Part shown: positions 52,095 to 60,072 of the stretch, in pieces
Layout: the number at the start of each line of letters is the position of its first letter
How positions within the stretch are numbered: the first letter of the stretch is position 1
Source: Empedobacter stercoris
GTDB taxonomy: Bacteria; Bacteroidota; Bacteroidia; Flavobacteriales; Weeksellaceae
Direction: 5' to 3' (one strand)
Length of the DNA: 64,000 nucleotides
Assembly (NCBI RefSeq): GCF_965137335.1
Contig: NZ_CBCRZD010000014.1
Notes under the pieces: generated by a model
Seen by the model: the letters and a program-made list of their open reading frames with translations, nothing else
Told to the model about the DNA's origin: nothing
Database searches by the model: none
Made by a program: the position numbers and the translations under genes

Positions 52095-53246
52095 ATGAAT
52101 ATAATTCTTTTTGATGGTGAAGAATGGGAAAATCTTTTGCCTCTGACGTTTACTAAGCCAGTAGCGTCATTACGAATGGGAGTTTTAAGCTTTGCCGAAC
52201 GTTGGGAGAAAATTCTAAATTCGTCCATTTCATATAAAACTCAACACTATTTAGAAGAAAAATTTTCGACACATTTACAATCAGAAAATATATTCATTAA
52301 TCCTTCATTTTTTCCGACAAAAGAGTTAATACAAGCCATAAAAAATATAGAATTAAATACATCTATTGTTTTTGAAAATCAACTTGTAGCGGTTAGAACA
52401 ACAGAAGCAGTACCAAAGATTACGACCAAAATTATTGAGTTAGATCAAATTATTCATATCAAAAATTCGTGGGATTTATTTACTTATAATTTCCAAGCAA
52501 TAGAGTTTGATTATGATTTATTAACAGAAGGTAGAAAGTCACAACCAATTTCACAAACAAACCAAGTTTTACACGCTGAAAGAATTTTTCTTGAAGAAGG
52601 TGCAAAAGTAGAATTTTCGATTTTGAATGCGTCTGAAGGTCCAATTTATATTGGAAAGGATGCAGAAATTATGGAAGGTTCTATGATTAGAGGTGGATTA
52701 GCTTTGTGTGAACATGCAAAGATAAACATGGGTGCAAAGATTTATTCAGGTTGTACAATTGGTCCATTTTGTAAAGTGGGAGGAGAACTGAATAATGCAA
52801 TCTTAATGGCTTATTCTAACAAAGGACACGATGGTTTTTTAGGAAATGCTGTAATTGGTGAATGGTGTAATTTGGGAGCGGATACAAACAATTCAAATCT
52901 TAAAAATAATTATGCAGAGGTGAAATTATGGAGTTACAAAGAGGCTCGATTTGTAAAAACTGGTTTACAATTTTGCGGATTGATTATGGGAGATTATGCA
53001 AAATCTGCAATTAATACACAATTTAATACTGGTACAGTTGTTGGTGTTTGTGCCAACGTTTTTCAATCTGGGTTTCCACCAAATATGATCAAACATTATA
53101 GTTGGGGAGGACAATCAGATGCACCAATATTTAGTTTTGAACGTGCTTGCGAGGCTGCAGAGAAGATGATGGAAAGAAGAAAAGTGGAATTTACTTCTAC
53201 TGATGAGAAGATTTTAAAACATATTTTTAATTTAAATAATAACTAA
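52095..53246 (+). CDS. GlmU-like sugar nucleotidyltransferase family protein (383 aa)
   Basis: Member of the Bacteroidota 'GlmU family / putative sugar nucleotidyltransferase' proteins. The N-terminal half (NIILFDGEEWENLLPLTFTKPVASLRMG) resembles a nucleotidyltransferase but lacks the GlmU loop LAAGxGTRM, so activity is uncertain. Residues about 185-350 form a left-handed beta helix of hexapeptide repeats (GPIYIGKDAEI, GAKIYSGCTIGPFCKVGGEL, GEWCNLGADTNNSN), typical of acetyl- or acyltransferases. No operon partner is evident. Confidence 0.88.
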   Translation: MNIILFDGEEWENLLPLTFTKPVASLRMGVLSFAERWEKILNSSISYKTQHYLEEKFSTHLQSENIFINPSFFPTKELIQAIKNIELNTSIVFENQLVAVRTTEAVPKITTKIIELDQIIHIKNSWDLFTYNFQAIEFDYDLLTEGRKSQPISQTNQVLHAERIFLEEGAKVEFSILNASEGPIYIGKDAEIMEGSMIRGGLALCEHAKINMGAKIYSGCTIGPFCKVGGELNNAILMAYSNKGHDGFLGNAVIGEWCNLGADTNNSNLKNNYAEVKLWSYKEARFVKTGLQFCGLIMGDYAKSAINTQFNTGTVVGVCANVFQSGFPPNMIKHYSWGGQSDAPIFSFERACEAAEKMMERRKVEFTSTDEKILKHIFNLNNN

Positions 53247-53338
53247 TTTAATAAAAAGTAAATAATTAGATTTTTAGTTAAAAATTGTTAGAAATTAATT
53301 TTACAAGTTAAATTTTTAACAATTAATTAAAAAATCCG

Positions 53339-53346
53339 TAATTTTG
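53339..53346 (+). promoter_or_regulatory. -7 element of the cysteine-synthase-like gene
   Basis: TAATTTTG, 28 bp before the ATG at 53375. Confidence 0.4.
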
Positions 53347-53374
53347 CTTTTTGTTAGAAAAGAATATTTGTGAA

Positions 53375-54412
53375 ATGACTGGTAAATATAAAAACGTTTT
53401 AGAGTTAATTGGAGACACTCCATTAGTTCAGTTAAACAGAATTAACCAAGACATTCCAGGCGAAGTTTATGCAAAGTTAGAATGTTTCAATCCTGGACAT
53501 TCAACAAAAGACAGAATAGCTTTACATATCATAGAAGAGGCTGAAAAAAAAGGTCTATTAAAACCTGGTGCTACTATTGTAGAAACAACTTCAGGTAACA
53601 CTGGATTTGCAGTAGCGATGGTTGCTATCGTAAAAGGATACAAATGTATCTTAGCGGTATCGGATAAAACAAAAGCAGAAAAAATTTCATTTTTGAAAGC
53701 AATGGGTGCAAAAGTATTTTTATGCCCAGCGAATGTACCTGCTGATGATCCAAGATCATATTATGAAGTGGCAAAACGAATTGCTGCGGAAACACCAAAT
53801 TCTCTTTATATAAATCAATATTTTAATCAAGGGAATACAGAAGCTCACTATTTAACAACAGGTCCTGAAATCTGGAATCAAACGGAAGGTAAAATTACTC
53901 ACCTTATTGGATGTACAGGAACAGGAGGAACTTTGACAGGTAGTGCACGTTACATAAAAGAGCAAAATCCTGATGTAAAAGTCATTGGAGTTGATGCTTA
54001 TGGATCAATCTTAAAAGGATATCACGAAACGGGTAAAATTGATCAAAATGATATCTATCCGTACAGAATCGAAGGAATGGGAAAAAATTTAGTACCAGGA
54101 GCTTTAGATTTTGAAATGGTTGATAAATTTATAAAAGTTACTGACGAAGAAGCTGCTTATCGTACAAGAGAAATTGCTTTGAAAGAAGGAATTATGGCAG
54201 GTTATACTTCAGGTGCTGCAACACAAGCGTTTAAACAACTGGCTGAAGCAGGAGAATTCGATGAGAATTCTTTGGTTGTAATTCTTTACCCAGACCACGG
54301 ATCTCGTTACATGACAAAAGTCTTTAGCGACGAATGGATGGCGGAAGAAGGTTTTACAAACAGCAGGCTTAATGGTTTAGAAGCTCGTGCAACTGTAGAA
54401 CGAATTAAATAA
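53375..54412 (+). CDS. Cysteine-synthase-like PLP enzyme, candidate cysteate synthase (345 aa)
   Basis: Fold-type II PLP enzyme of the cysteine synthase/cystathionine beta-synthase family. The PLP lysine is in FNPGHSTKDRIAL (about residue 45), the substrate loop is ETTSGNTGFAVA (about 70) and the phosphate loop is GCTGTGGTLTG (about 185). No CBS regulatory domain is attached. It is followed by a serine-palmitoyltransferase-like enzyme and then serC and serA. In sulfonolipid-making Bacteroidota a homologue of this kind makes cysteate from O-phosphoserine and sulfite; here that is inferred from context. Cysteine or cystathionine synthesis are the alternatives. Confidence 0.85.
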   Translation: MTGKYKNVLELIGDTPLVQLNRINQDIPGEVYAKLECFNPGHSTKDRIALHIIEEAEKKGLLKPGATIVETTSGNTGFAVAMVAIVKGYKCILAVSDKTKAEKISFLKAMGAKVFLCPANVPADDPRSYYEVAKRIAAETPNSLYINQYFNQGNTEAHYLTTGPEIWNQTEGKITHLIGCTGTGGTLTGSARYIKEQNPDVKVIGVDAYGSILKGYHETGKIDQNDIYPYRIEGMGKNLVPGALDFEMVDKFIKVTDEEAAYRTREIALKEGIMAGYTSGAATQAFKQLAEAGEFDENSLVVILYPDHGSRYMTKVFSDEWMAEEGFTNSRLNGLEARATVERIK

Positions 54413-54506
54413 TACGTATATTTGTAAAAATTAAATAGTAAAGTAGGTTGTGTTTGTTCACTTTCTACTTTTTTTTCAATTAATCAAAAAATTAAACTAT
54501 AATAAA

Positions 54507-55766
54507 ATGGACATTTTTGAACGTTTAAAACAAAATCCTGGACCATTAGGTCAATTCGCTGATTACGGTGAAGGTTATTATGTTTTTCCTCAATTAAAAG
54601 GAGAAATTGGACCAGTAATGGAATTCCAAGGAAAAAAAGTAATTACTTGGTCAATCAATAACTACTTAGGCTTAGCTAATCACCCTGAAGTTCGTAAAGC
54701 TGATGCTGACGCTGCTGCAGAATATGGTATGGCTTACCCTATGGGAGCTCGTGCAATGTCTGGACAAACAGATTATCACGCACAATTAGAGCAAGAATTA
54801 GCTGATTTCGTTCAAAAAGAATCTGCTTATTTAATGAACTTTGGATACCAAGGAATGGTATCTACAATTGATGCTTTAGTTTCTAAAAATGATGTAATCG
54901 TTTATGATGCTGAATGTCATGCTTGTATTGTTGATGGTGTTCGTTTACATTTCGGAAAACGTTTTATTTACCAACACAATAACATCGAAAGTTTCGAAAA
55001 AACAATTATTCGTGCACGTAAATTAGCTGACAAACAAGGCGGAGGTGTTTTAGTGATTACAGAAGGTGTTTTCGGAATGACAGGTAAACAAGGAATCTTG
55101 AAAGAAATTGCTGCTTTCAAAGATGAATATAAATTCCGTTTATTAGTAGATGATGCACACGGTTTTGGAACCTTAGGTAAAACTGGAGCTGGAGCTGGAG
55201 AAGAGCAAGGTTGTCAAGATGCAATTGACATCTATTTCTCTACTTTCGCAAAATCGATGGCTGGTTTCGGAGCTTTTATTGCTGGTAATAAAGATATTAT
55301 TCGTATTTTAAAATACAACTTACGTTCTCAAATTTTCGCAAAATCATTGACTATGCCAATGGTAATCGGAGGTTTAAAACGTCTTCAGTTATTACGTAAT
55401 CACCCAGAGCTTAAAGATAAGTTATGGCATAACGTTGAAAAAATTCAAAAAGGTTTACAAGAAAGAGGATTTGATATCGGAGGGTCTAACACTTGTGTTA
55501 CACCAATCGTATTGAATGGTTCTCCTATCGAAGCAACTGTTTTAGCAAAAGAAATGCGCGAAGAGTACGGAATTTTTGTTTCTGTAGTAGTGTATCCAGT
55601 TATTCCAAAAGGAATGATTATCTTCCGTATTATCCCAACAGCTGCTCACGAAGATGAGCACATCGAATATACTTTAAATTCTTTCGCAGAAATTAAAGAT
55701 AAATTAGCAGATGGTTACTACAAAAGAAAGGCTGAAGAATTGAATGTTGATTTCGTTCAATACTAA
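54507..55766 (+). CDS. Alpha-oxoamine synthase, serine palmitoyltransferase/cysteate acyltransferase type (419 aa)
   Basis: PLP enzyme that condenses an amino acid with an acyl thioester and releases CO2. It belongs to the KBL/SPT/BioF family: LLVDDAHGFGTLG (PLP-binding Asp), the Schiff-base lysine in STFAKSMAGFG (about residue 250), YDAECHACIVDGVRL and the N-terminal INNYLGLA. In Flavobacterium johnsoniae a member of this group is the cysteate-fatty acyltransferase for capnine; in Sphingobacterium relatives use serine. The adjacent cysteine-synthase-like gene favours cysteate. A terminator follows. Confidence 0.88.
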   Translation: MDIFERLKQNPGPLGQFADYGEGYYVFPQLKGEIGPVMEFQGKKVITWSINNYLGLANHPEVRKADADAAAEYGMAYPMGARAMSGQTDYHAQLEQELADFVQKESAYLMNFGYQGMVSTIDALVSKNDVIVYDAECHACIVDGVRLHFGKRFIYQHNNIESFEKTIIRARKLADKQGGGVLVITEGVFGMTGKQGILKEIAAFKDEYKFRLLVDDAHGFGTLGKTGAGAGEEQGCQDAIDIYFSTFAKSMAGFGAFIAGNKDIIRILKYNLRSQIFAKSLTMPMVIGGLKRLQLLRNHPELKDKLWHNVEKIQKGLQERGFDIGGSNTCVTPIVLNGSPIEATVLAKEMREEYGIFVSVVVYPVIPKGMIIFRIIPTAAHEDEHIEYTLNSFAEIKDKLADGYYKRKAEELNVDFVQY

Positions 55767-55791
55767 AAAAGAATTCATTCAGAAATTATAT

Positions 55792-55818
55792 AACCCTAAA
55801 CTTTTACAGTTTGGGGTT
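55792..55818 (+). terminator. Terminator after the alpha-oxoamine synthase gene
   Basis: AACCC.AAACT / AGTTT.GGGTT stem with one mismatched pair and a T-run. Confidence 0.75.
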
Positions 55819-55880
55819 TTTTGTTTGTAAGTCTGTTCAAAAGTTAGCTTTAGAATCGCTTATAAGAATTTTTGATTTAC

Positions 55881-55888
55881 TATATTTG
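55881..55888 (+). promoter_or_regulatory. -7 element of serC
   Basis: TATATTTG, about 40 bp before the ATG at 55928; no clear -33 element. Confidence 0.4.
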
Positions 55889-55927
55889 TTACAATTTAAT
55901 ACACACAAATACACAATAATTTTAATT

Positions 55928-56998
55928 ATGAAAATTCACAATTTTAGTGCAGGACCATGCATTTTACCACAAGTTGTTTTCGACAAAATGGCGCAAGCTT
56001 GTTTAGATTTCAATCATTCAGGAACATCTATCTTAGAAATTTCTCATCGTCGTAAAGATGCAGTTGAAGTAATCGATACAGCAAGAGCTTTGGTAAAAGA
56101 ATTAATGAATGTTCCAGAATCGCATGATGTTTTATTTATGCAAGGAGGAGCTTCTTTGCAATTTCCTACAGTTGCTTATAATCTATTGAAAGAAGGAGGG
56201 AAAGCTGCTTATACGCAAACTGGGAAATGGGCTGAGAACGCTATTAAAGAAGCAAAACGTTTCGGTGAAATAGAAGTTATTGCATCTTCTAAAGATAAAA
56301 ATTACAACTATATTCCAAAAGGATATTCTATTCCAACAGATGTGGATTATTTTCACTGTACATCAAACAACACGATTTTTGGAACACAAATAAAGGAGTT
56401 TCCAAATTCTCCGGTTCCTATGGTTTGTGATATGTCATCTGATATTTTGTCAAAACATGTAGATGTTTCAAAATTTGGTGTGATTTACGCTGGAGCTCAA
56501 AAAAATATGGGACCTGCAGGTTCTGCAGTTGCAATTGTTCAGAAAGATTTATTAGGTAAAACAGGACGTAATATTCCTGATTATTTAAATTACGAAACGC
56601 ATATCAAAAAAGAATCATCGTTCAATACTTGGCCTGTAATTGCGATTTATGGAGTTATGTTAAACTTACAATGGTTAAAAGAACAAGGTGGAGTAGAGGC
56701 TATTGCAAAAGTAAATACTAAAAAAGCAGACGCCATGTACACAGAAATTGATCGTAATGGATTGTTTACAGGAACTGCTGCTACAGAAGATCGTTCGCAA
56801 ATGAATGCAACTTTTGTTTTGAATAATGAAGATTTAAAAGCTGATTTTGATGCTTTATTAAAAGAAGCTGGAATTGTTTCACTTGCTGGTCACCGTGATG
56901 TAGGTGGATACCGTGCATCAATGTATAACGCTTTACCATTAGAATCAGTTCAAGTTTTGGTAGAAGTGATGAAACAATTTGAACAAAAATTTGGTTAA
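55928..56998 (+). CDS. serC: Phosphoserine aminotransferase
   Basis: PLP enzyme that makes O-phospho-L-serine from 3-phosphohydroxypyruvate. Motifs: HNFSAGPCILP at the N-terminus, FMQGGASLQFPTVAYNLL, DMSSDILSKHVDVSKFG and the PLP lysine in YAGAQKNMGPAGSA (about residue 188). The 356-aa length is normal. A start codon 39 codons further upstream would precede the promoter element and is rejected. serA follows after 87 bp. Confidence 0.95.
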   Translation: MKIHNFSAGPCILPQVVFDKMAQACLDFNHSGTSILEISHRRKDAVEVIDTARALVKELMNVPESHDVLFMQGGASLQFPTVAYNLLKEGGKAAYTQTGKWAENAIKEAKRFGEIEVIASSKDKNYNYIPKGYSIPTDVDYFHCTSNNTIFGTQIKEFPNSPVPMVCDMSSDILSKHVDVSKFGVIYAGAQKNMGPAGSAVAIVQKDLLGKTGRNIPDYLNYETHIKKESSFNTWPVIAIYGVMLNLQWLKEQGGVEAIAKVNTKKADAMYTEIDRNGLFTGTAATEDRSQMNATFVLNNEDLKADFDALLKEAGIVSLAGHRDVGGYRASMYNALPLESVQVLVEVMKQFEQKFG

Positions 56999-57085
56999 TC
57001 ATTAGACATTAGATGCTCGATATTAGTATTGAGAAATATTTTATCTAACATCTAAAATCTCACATCTTAATTCTATAATAATAAA
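56999..57085. repeat. Low-complexity spacer between serC and serA
   Basis: Made of repeated words around TTAGA, ACATCTAAAATCTC and ATCTTAATTC. Such word-repeat spacers are common in Flavobacteria. No gene or terminator is visible. Confidence 0.3.
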
Positions 57086-58036
57086 ATGAAAATATTAGCA
57101 AACGACGGAATTTCTAAAGCAGGACAAGAAGCTTTAGAAGCAAAAGGTTTCGAAGTCATAACAGCTCATGTAGCACAAGAACAATTAGAAAATTATATCA
57201 ATCAAAATAACATCGAAGTACTTTTGGTACGCTCTGCAACAAAAGTTCGTCAACCATTAATCGATGCAACAAACCTTAAAATTATTGGTCGTGGAGGTGT
57301 TGGTATGGATAATATCGATGTTGAATATGCACGCAACAAAGGAATTCAAGTAATTAATACACCCGCATCTTCTTCGCAATCTGTAGCAGAGTTTGTAATT
57401 GCGCATTTATTTTCTATTGTTCGTAATTTACACAATGCAAACCGTAACATGCCTTTAGAGGGTGATTCTAATTTCAATGGATTGAAAAAAGCGTACGCAA
57501 AAGCAATCGAATTGAGAGGGAAAACAATGGGTGTAATTGGTTTTGGACGTATTGGAGTAGAAGTAATTCGTGAAGCAATCGGTTTAGGAATGAATATATT
57601 AGTGTATGATAAATTCCCTGCAACTCGCGATATCGAATTAGAGTTTTTTGATGGTCAAAAAGTGAATTTCTCCATTACTTCTGTCGATTTTGATGAAGTC
57701 ATTACAAAAGCAGATTTTATCTCGTTGCATGTACCTGCTCAAGATGGATACATTTTAGGAGAAAAAGAATTTGCTAAAATGAAGGATGGTGTAATTGTGA
57801 TTAATACTGCACGTGGTGGAGTTGTTGATGAGCGTGCGTTGGTTGATGCCATTGAAAATGGTAAAGTAGCTGGTGCTGCATTAGATGTTTTCGAGAAAGA
57901 ACCAACACCTGAAATGGGATTGTTGATGAACGAAGCATTGTCGTTATCGCCACATATCGCAGGGTCTACAAATGAAGCTCAAGATCGAATTGGAACTGAA
58001 TTAGCAGCGCAAATCGTAGAGATTTACGGAAAATAA
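57086..58036 (+). CDS. serA: D-3-phosphoglycerate dehydrogenase, short form
   Basis: NAD-dependent oxidation of 3-phosphoglycerate, the first step of serine synthesis. Motifs: GRGGVGMDNIDVEYA (about residue 74), the Rossmann GVIGFGRIGVEV (about 150), and the catalytic Arg-Glu-His set in NTARGGVVDERAL and SPHIAGSTNEAQ. At 316 aa it lacks the C-terminal ACT domain, so feedback inhibition by serine is not expected. It lies between serC and DUF1015, as in many Bacteroidota. Confidence 0.93.
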   Translation: MKILANDGISKAGQEALEAKGFEVITAHVAQEQLENYINQNNIEVLLVRSATKVRQPLIDATNLKIIGRGGVGMDNIDVEYARNKGIQVINTPASSSQSVAEFVIAHLFSIVRNLHNANRNMPLEGDSNFNGLKKAYAKAIELRGKTMGVIGFGRIGVEVIREAIGLGMNILVYDKFPATRDIELEFFDGQKVNFSITSVDFDEVITKADFISLHVPAQDGYILGEKEFAKMKDGVIVINTARGGVVDERALVDAIENGKVAGAALDVFEKEPTPEMGLLMNEALSLSPHIAGSTNEAQDRIGTELAAQIVEIYGK

Positions 58037-58069
58037 TTTTGTTTTTTATTCTATTTAAAGTTAACTGAA

Positions 58070-59317
58070 ATGCCACAATTTAAACCATTCAAAGGAATTC
58101 GTCCAACGGAGGAAACTTCTCAAGAATTTGTTACCCTTGCGGTGAATCAATATTCGAAAGAAGAAGTGGATTTTTATATCAACACAAGAGAAAACACTTT
58201 TTTGCATATTATTCTACCAACTTGGGACGATTCTATTCAAGATCCGAAAGAAAAATTCAGAAAAGTTCGTCAGAACTTAGAAGAATTTATCGAGAAGAAA
58301 ATACTGATTCAAGATAAATCATCTTATTATATTTATCAAGTGATTCAGGCAAATGGTCGCGAGACAAAAGGTCTTTTAGGACTTGTCAATATAGATGATT
58401 ATAGAAACAATAAAATCAAAAGACACGAAGAAACGTTAGAACGTCGCGTGGAATTATTTGCGGAATATCTGAAAGAATCTCATTTTCATGCAGAACCTGT
58501 TTTGTTGACCTACAAACCTGCTCAACGAGTAGATTTGTTGATCGATACAGAGATGAAGCGTAAACCTATTCTGAAAATAGATGATCCTAATGGTTCGCAA
58601 CATTTGTTGTGGAGAGTTGATAATCGATTGAATTTAAAACAAATGAAAGATTCAATCGAAAAGTTAGATGAATTATACATCGCTGATGGTCATCATCGTA
58701 TGGAAAGTTCCGAGCGTTATACAAGATATGCAACAGAAACTTCTAAAGAAGAGGTTTATGGCGACGAAGCGTTTAATTATACATTAGCGCTTTTGGTTTC
58801 GAATGAAGAATTGATTATTAATGATTATAATCGTTTAATTAAAGATTTGAATGGATTATCTTCCGAAGAATTTATTCAACGTTTAGAAGAATATTATGAG
58901 ATTATTCCAAAGAATGATGAATTAATTGTTCCGACCAAAAAACATCATTTGGTAATGTATTTAGATGGTCAATATTATAGTCTTTATGTCAAAAATAGTA
59001 TATTGATGACAGAAGGTTTGAGTGAATTGGATACGTATATTTTTGAAGAAACTGTATTGAAACCAATTTTAAAAATTGAAGATACAAAGAAAGATAAACG
59101 TGTTCATTACGAATGTGGAACGCGTGACAAAGATGGAATAGAAGCTTTAAAAAATAAAGTAGATCATCACGATTATATCGCTGCATTTGCTTTTTACCCT
59201 GTCGATGTAAAAGATCTACAATTGATTTCGGATTTAGGACTTAAAATGCCTCCAAAAAGTACGTACATCGAACCAAAACCGTTGAGTGGTTTTGCAGTAT
59301 TTGATTTGAAAGAATAA
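58070..59317 (+). CDS. DUF1015-family protein (415 aa)
   Basis: Full-length DUF1015 protein, conserved beside serC and serA in many bacteria but without a settled function. Recognisable segments are FKPFKGIRPT at the start, YYIYQVIQANGRETKGLLGLV, and ELYIADGHHRMESSERY (about residue 203), the most conserved motif of the family, with a possible catalytic Asp/His pair. Gaps of 33 bp before and 6 bp after suggest one operon with serA and the YggS-type gene. Confidence 0.85.
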   Translation: MPQFKPFKGIRPTEETSQEFVTLAVNQYSKEEVDFYINTRENTFLHIILPTWDDSIQDPKEKFRKVRQNLEEFIEKKILIQDKSSYYIYQVIQANGRETKGLLGLVNIDDYRNNKIKRHEETLERRVELFAEYLKESHFHAEPVLLTYKPAQRVDLLIDTEMKRKPILKIDDPNGSQHLLWRVDNRLNLKQMKDSIEKLDELYIADGHHRMESSERYTRYATETSKEEVYGDEAFNYTLALLVSNEELIINDYNRLIKDLNGLSSEEFIQRLEEYYEIIPKNDELIVPTKKHHLVMYLDGQYYSLYVKNSILMTEGLSELDTYIFEETVLKPILKIEDTKKDKRVHYECGTRDKDGIEALKNKVDHHDYIAAFAFYPVDVKDLQLISDLGLKMPPKSTYIEPKPLSGFAVFDLKE

Positions 59318-59323
59318 TATAAA

Positions 59324-59983
59324 ATGAGTATTCAAGATAATTTAAAAACAATTGAAACGACAATTCCTAATCATGTAACACTTGTTGCAGTTTCTAAAAC
59401 AAAACCTGTTGAAGATTTGCAAGAAGCTTATGAAGCTGGAATTAGAGATTTTGGTGAAAATAAAATTCAAGAAATGTGCGACAAGTACGAAGTTCTTCCT
59501 AAGGATATTCGTTGGCATATGATTGGGCATGTACAAACCAATAAAGTGAAGTATATGGCGCCTTTTGTGCATTTGATTCACGGAGTTGATAGTCTAAAAT
59601 TGTTGAAAGAAATTAATAAACAAGCAGAGAAAAACAATCGTATTATCGATGTTTTATTGCAACAATTTATTGCAGATGAAGAGACTAAATTTGGATTAGA
59701 TGTGGAGGAAACTCGACAAATTATGCAAGAAGAAATTCAGCATTTGCCTCATGTTAGAGTAGTAGGTTTGATGGGAATGGCAACATTTACCGAAGATAAA
59801 AATCAGATCAGAAATGAATTCAAGACCTTAAAATCTAACTTTGATTTCTTGAAAAATAATTTTGAAAATATAACCATTTTATCCATGGGAATGTCAGGTG
59901 ATTACCAAATTGCAATAGAGGAAGGTAGTACAATGGTTCGCATTGGAAGTTCGATTTTTGGACATCGAAATTATTCCATATAA
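59324..59983 (+). CDS. YggS/PLPBP-family pyridoxal-phosphate homeostasis protein (219 aa)
   Basis: PLP-binding protein that helps keep free PLP and related amino acid pools in balance; no enzyme activity is known. The PLP lysine is in TLVAVSKTKPVEDL (about residue 26), with FGENKIQEM, WHMIGHVQTNKVKYM and the C-terminal LSMGMSGDYQIAIEEGSTMVRIGSSIFG all matching the family. It ends the serC-serA-DUF1015 block and is followed by a terminator. Confidence 0.95.
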   Translation: MSIQDNLKTIETTIPNHVTLVAVSKTKPVEDLQEAYEAGIRDFGENKIQEMCDKYEVLPKDIRWHMIGHVQTNKVKYMAPFVHLIHGVDSLKLLKEINKQAEKNNRIIDVLLQQFIADEETKFGLDVEETRQIMQEEIQHLPHVRVVGLMGMATFTEDKNQIRNEFKTLKSNFDFLKNNFENITILSMGMSGDYQIAIEEGSTMVRIGSSIFGHRNYSI

Positions 59984-60006
59984 TGGACTAATTTTTTTAA
60001 AATAAC

Positions 60007-60037
60007 AAAACCCTAAAATGATAAGTTTTAGGGTTTT
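60007..60037. terminator. Bidirectional terminator
   Basis: AAAACCCTAAAA / TTTTAGGGTTTT stem with A and T runs, between the convergent YggS-type and TonB-family genes. Confidence 0.88.
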
Positions 60038-60072
60038 TGTATTTTTAGTTTTGATGAAAAAGTTTTTATATG

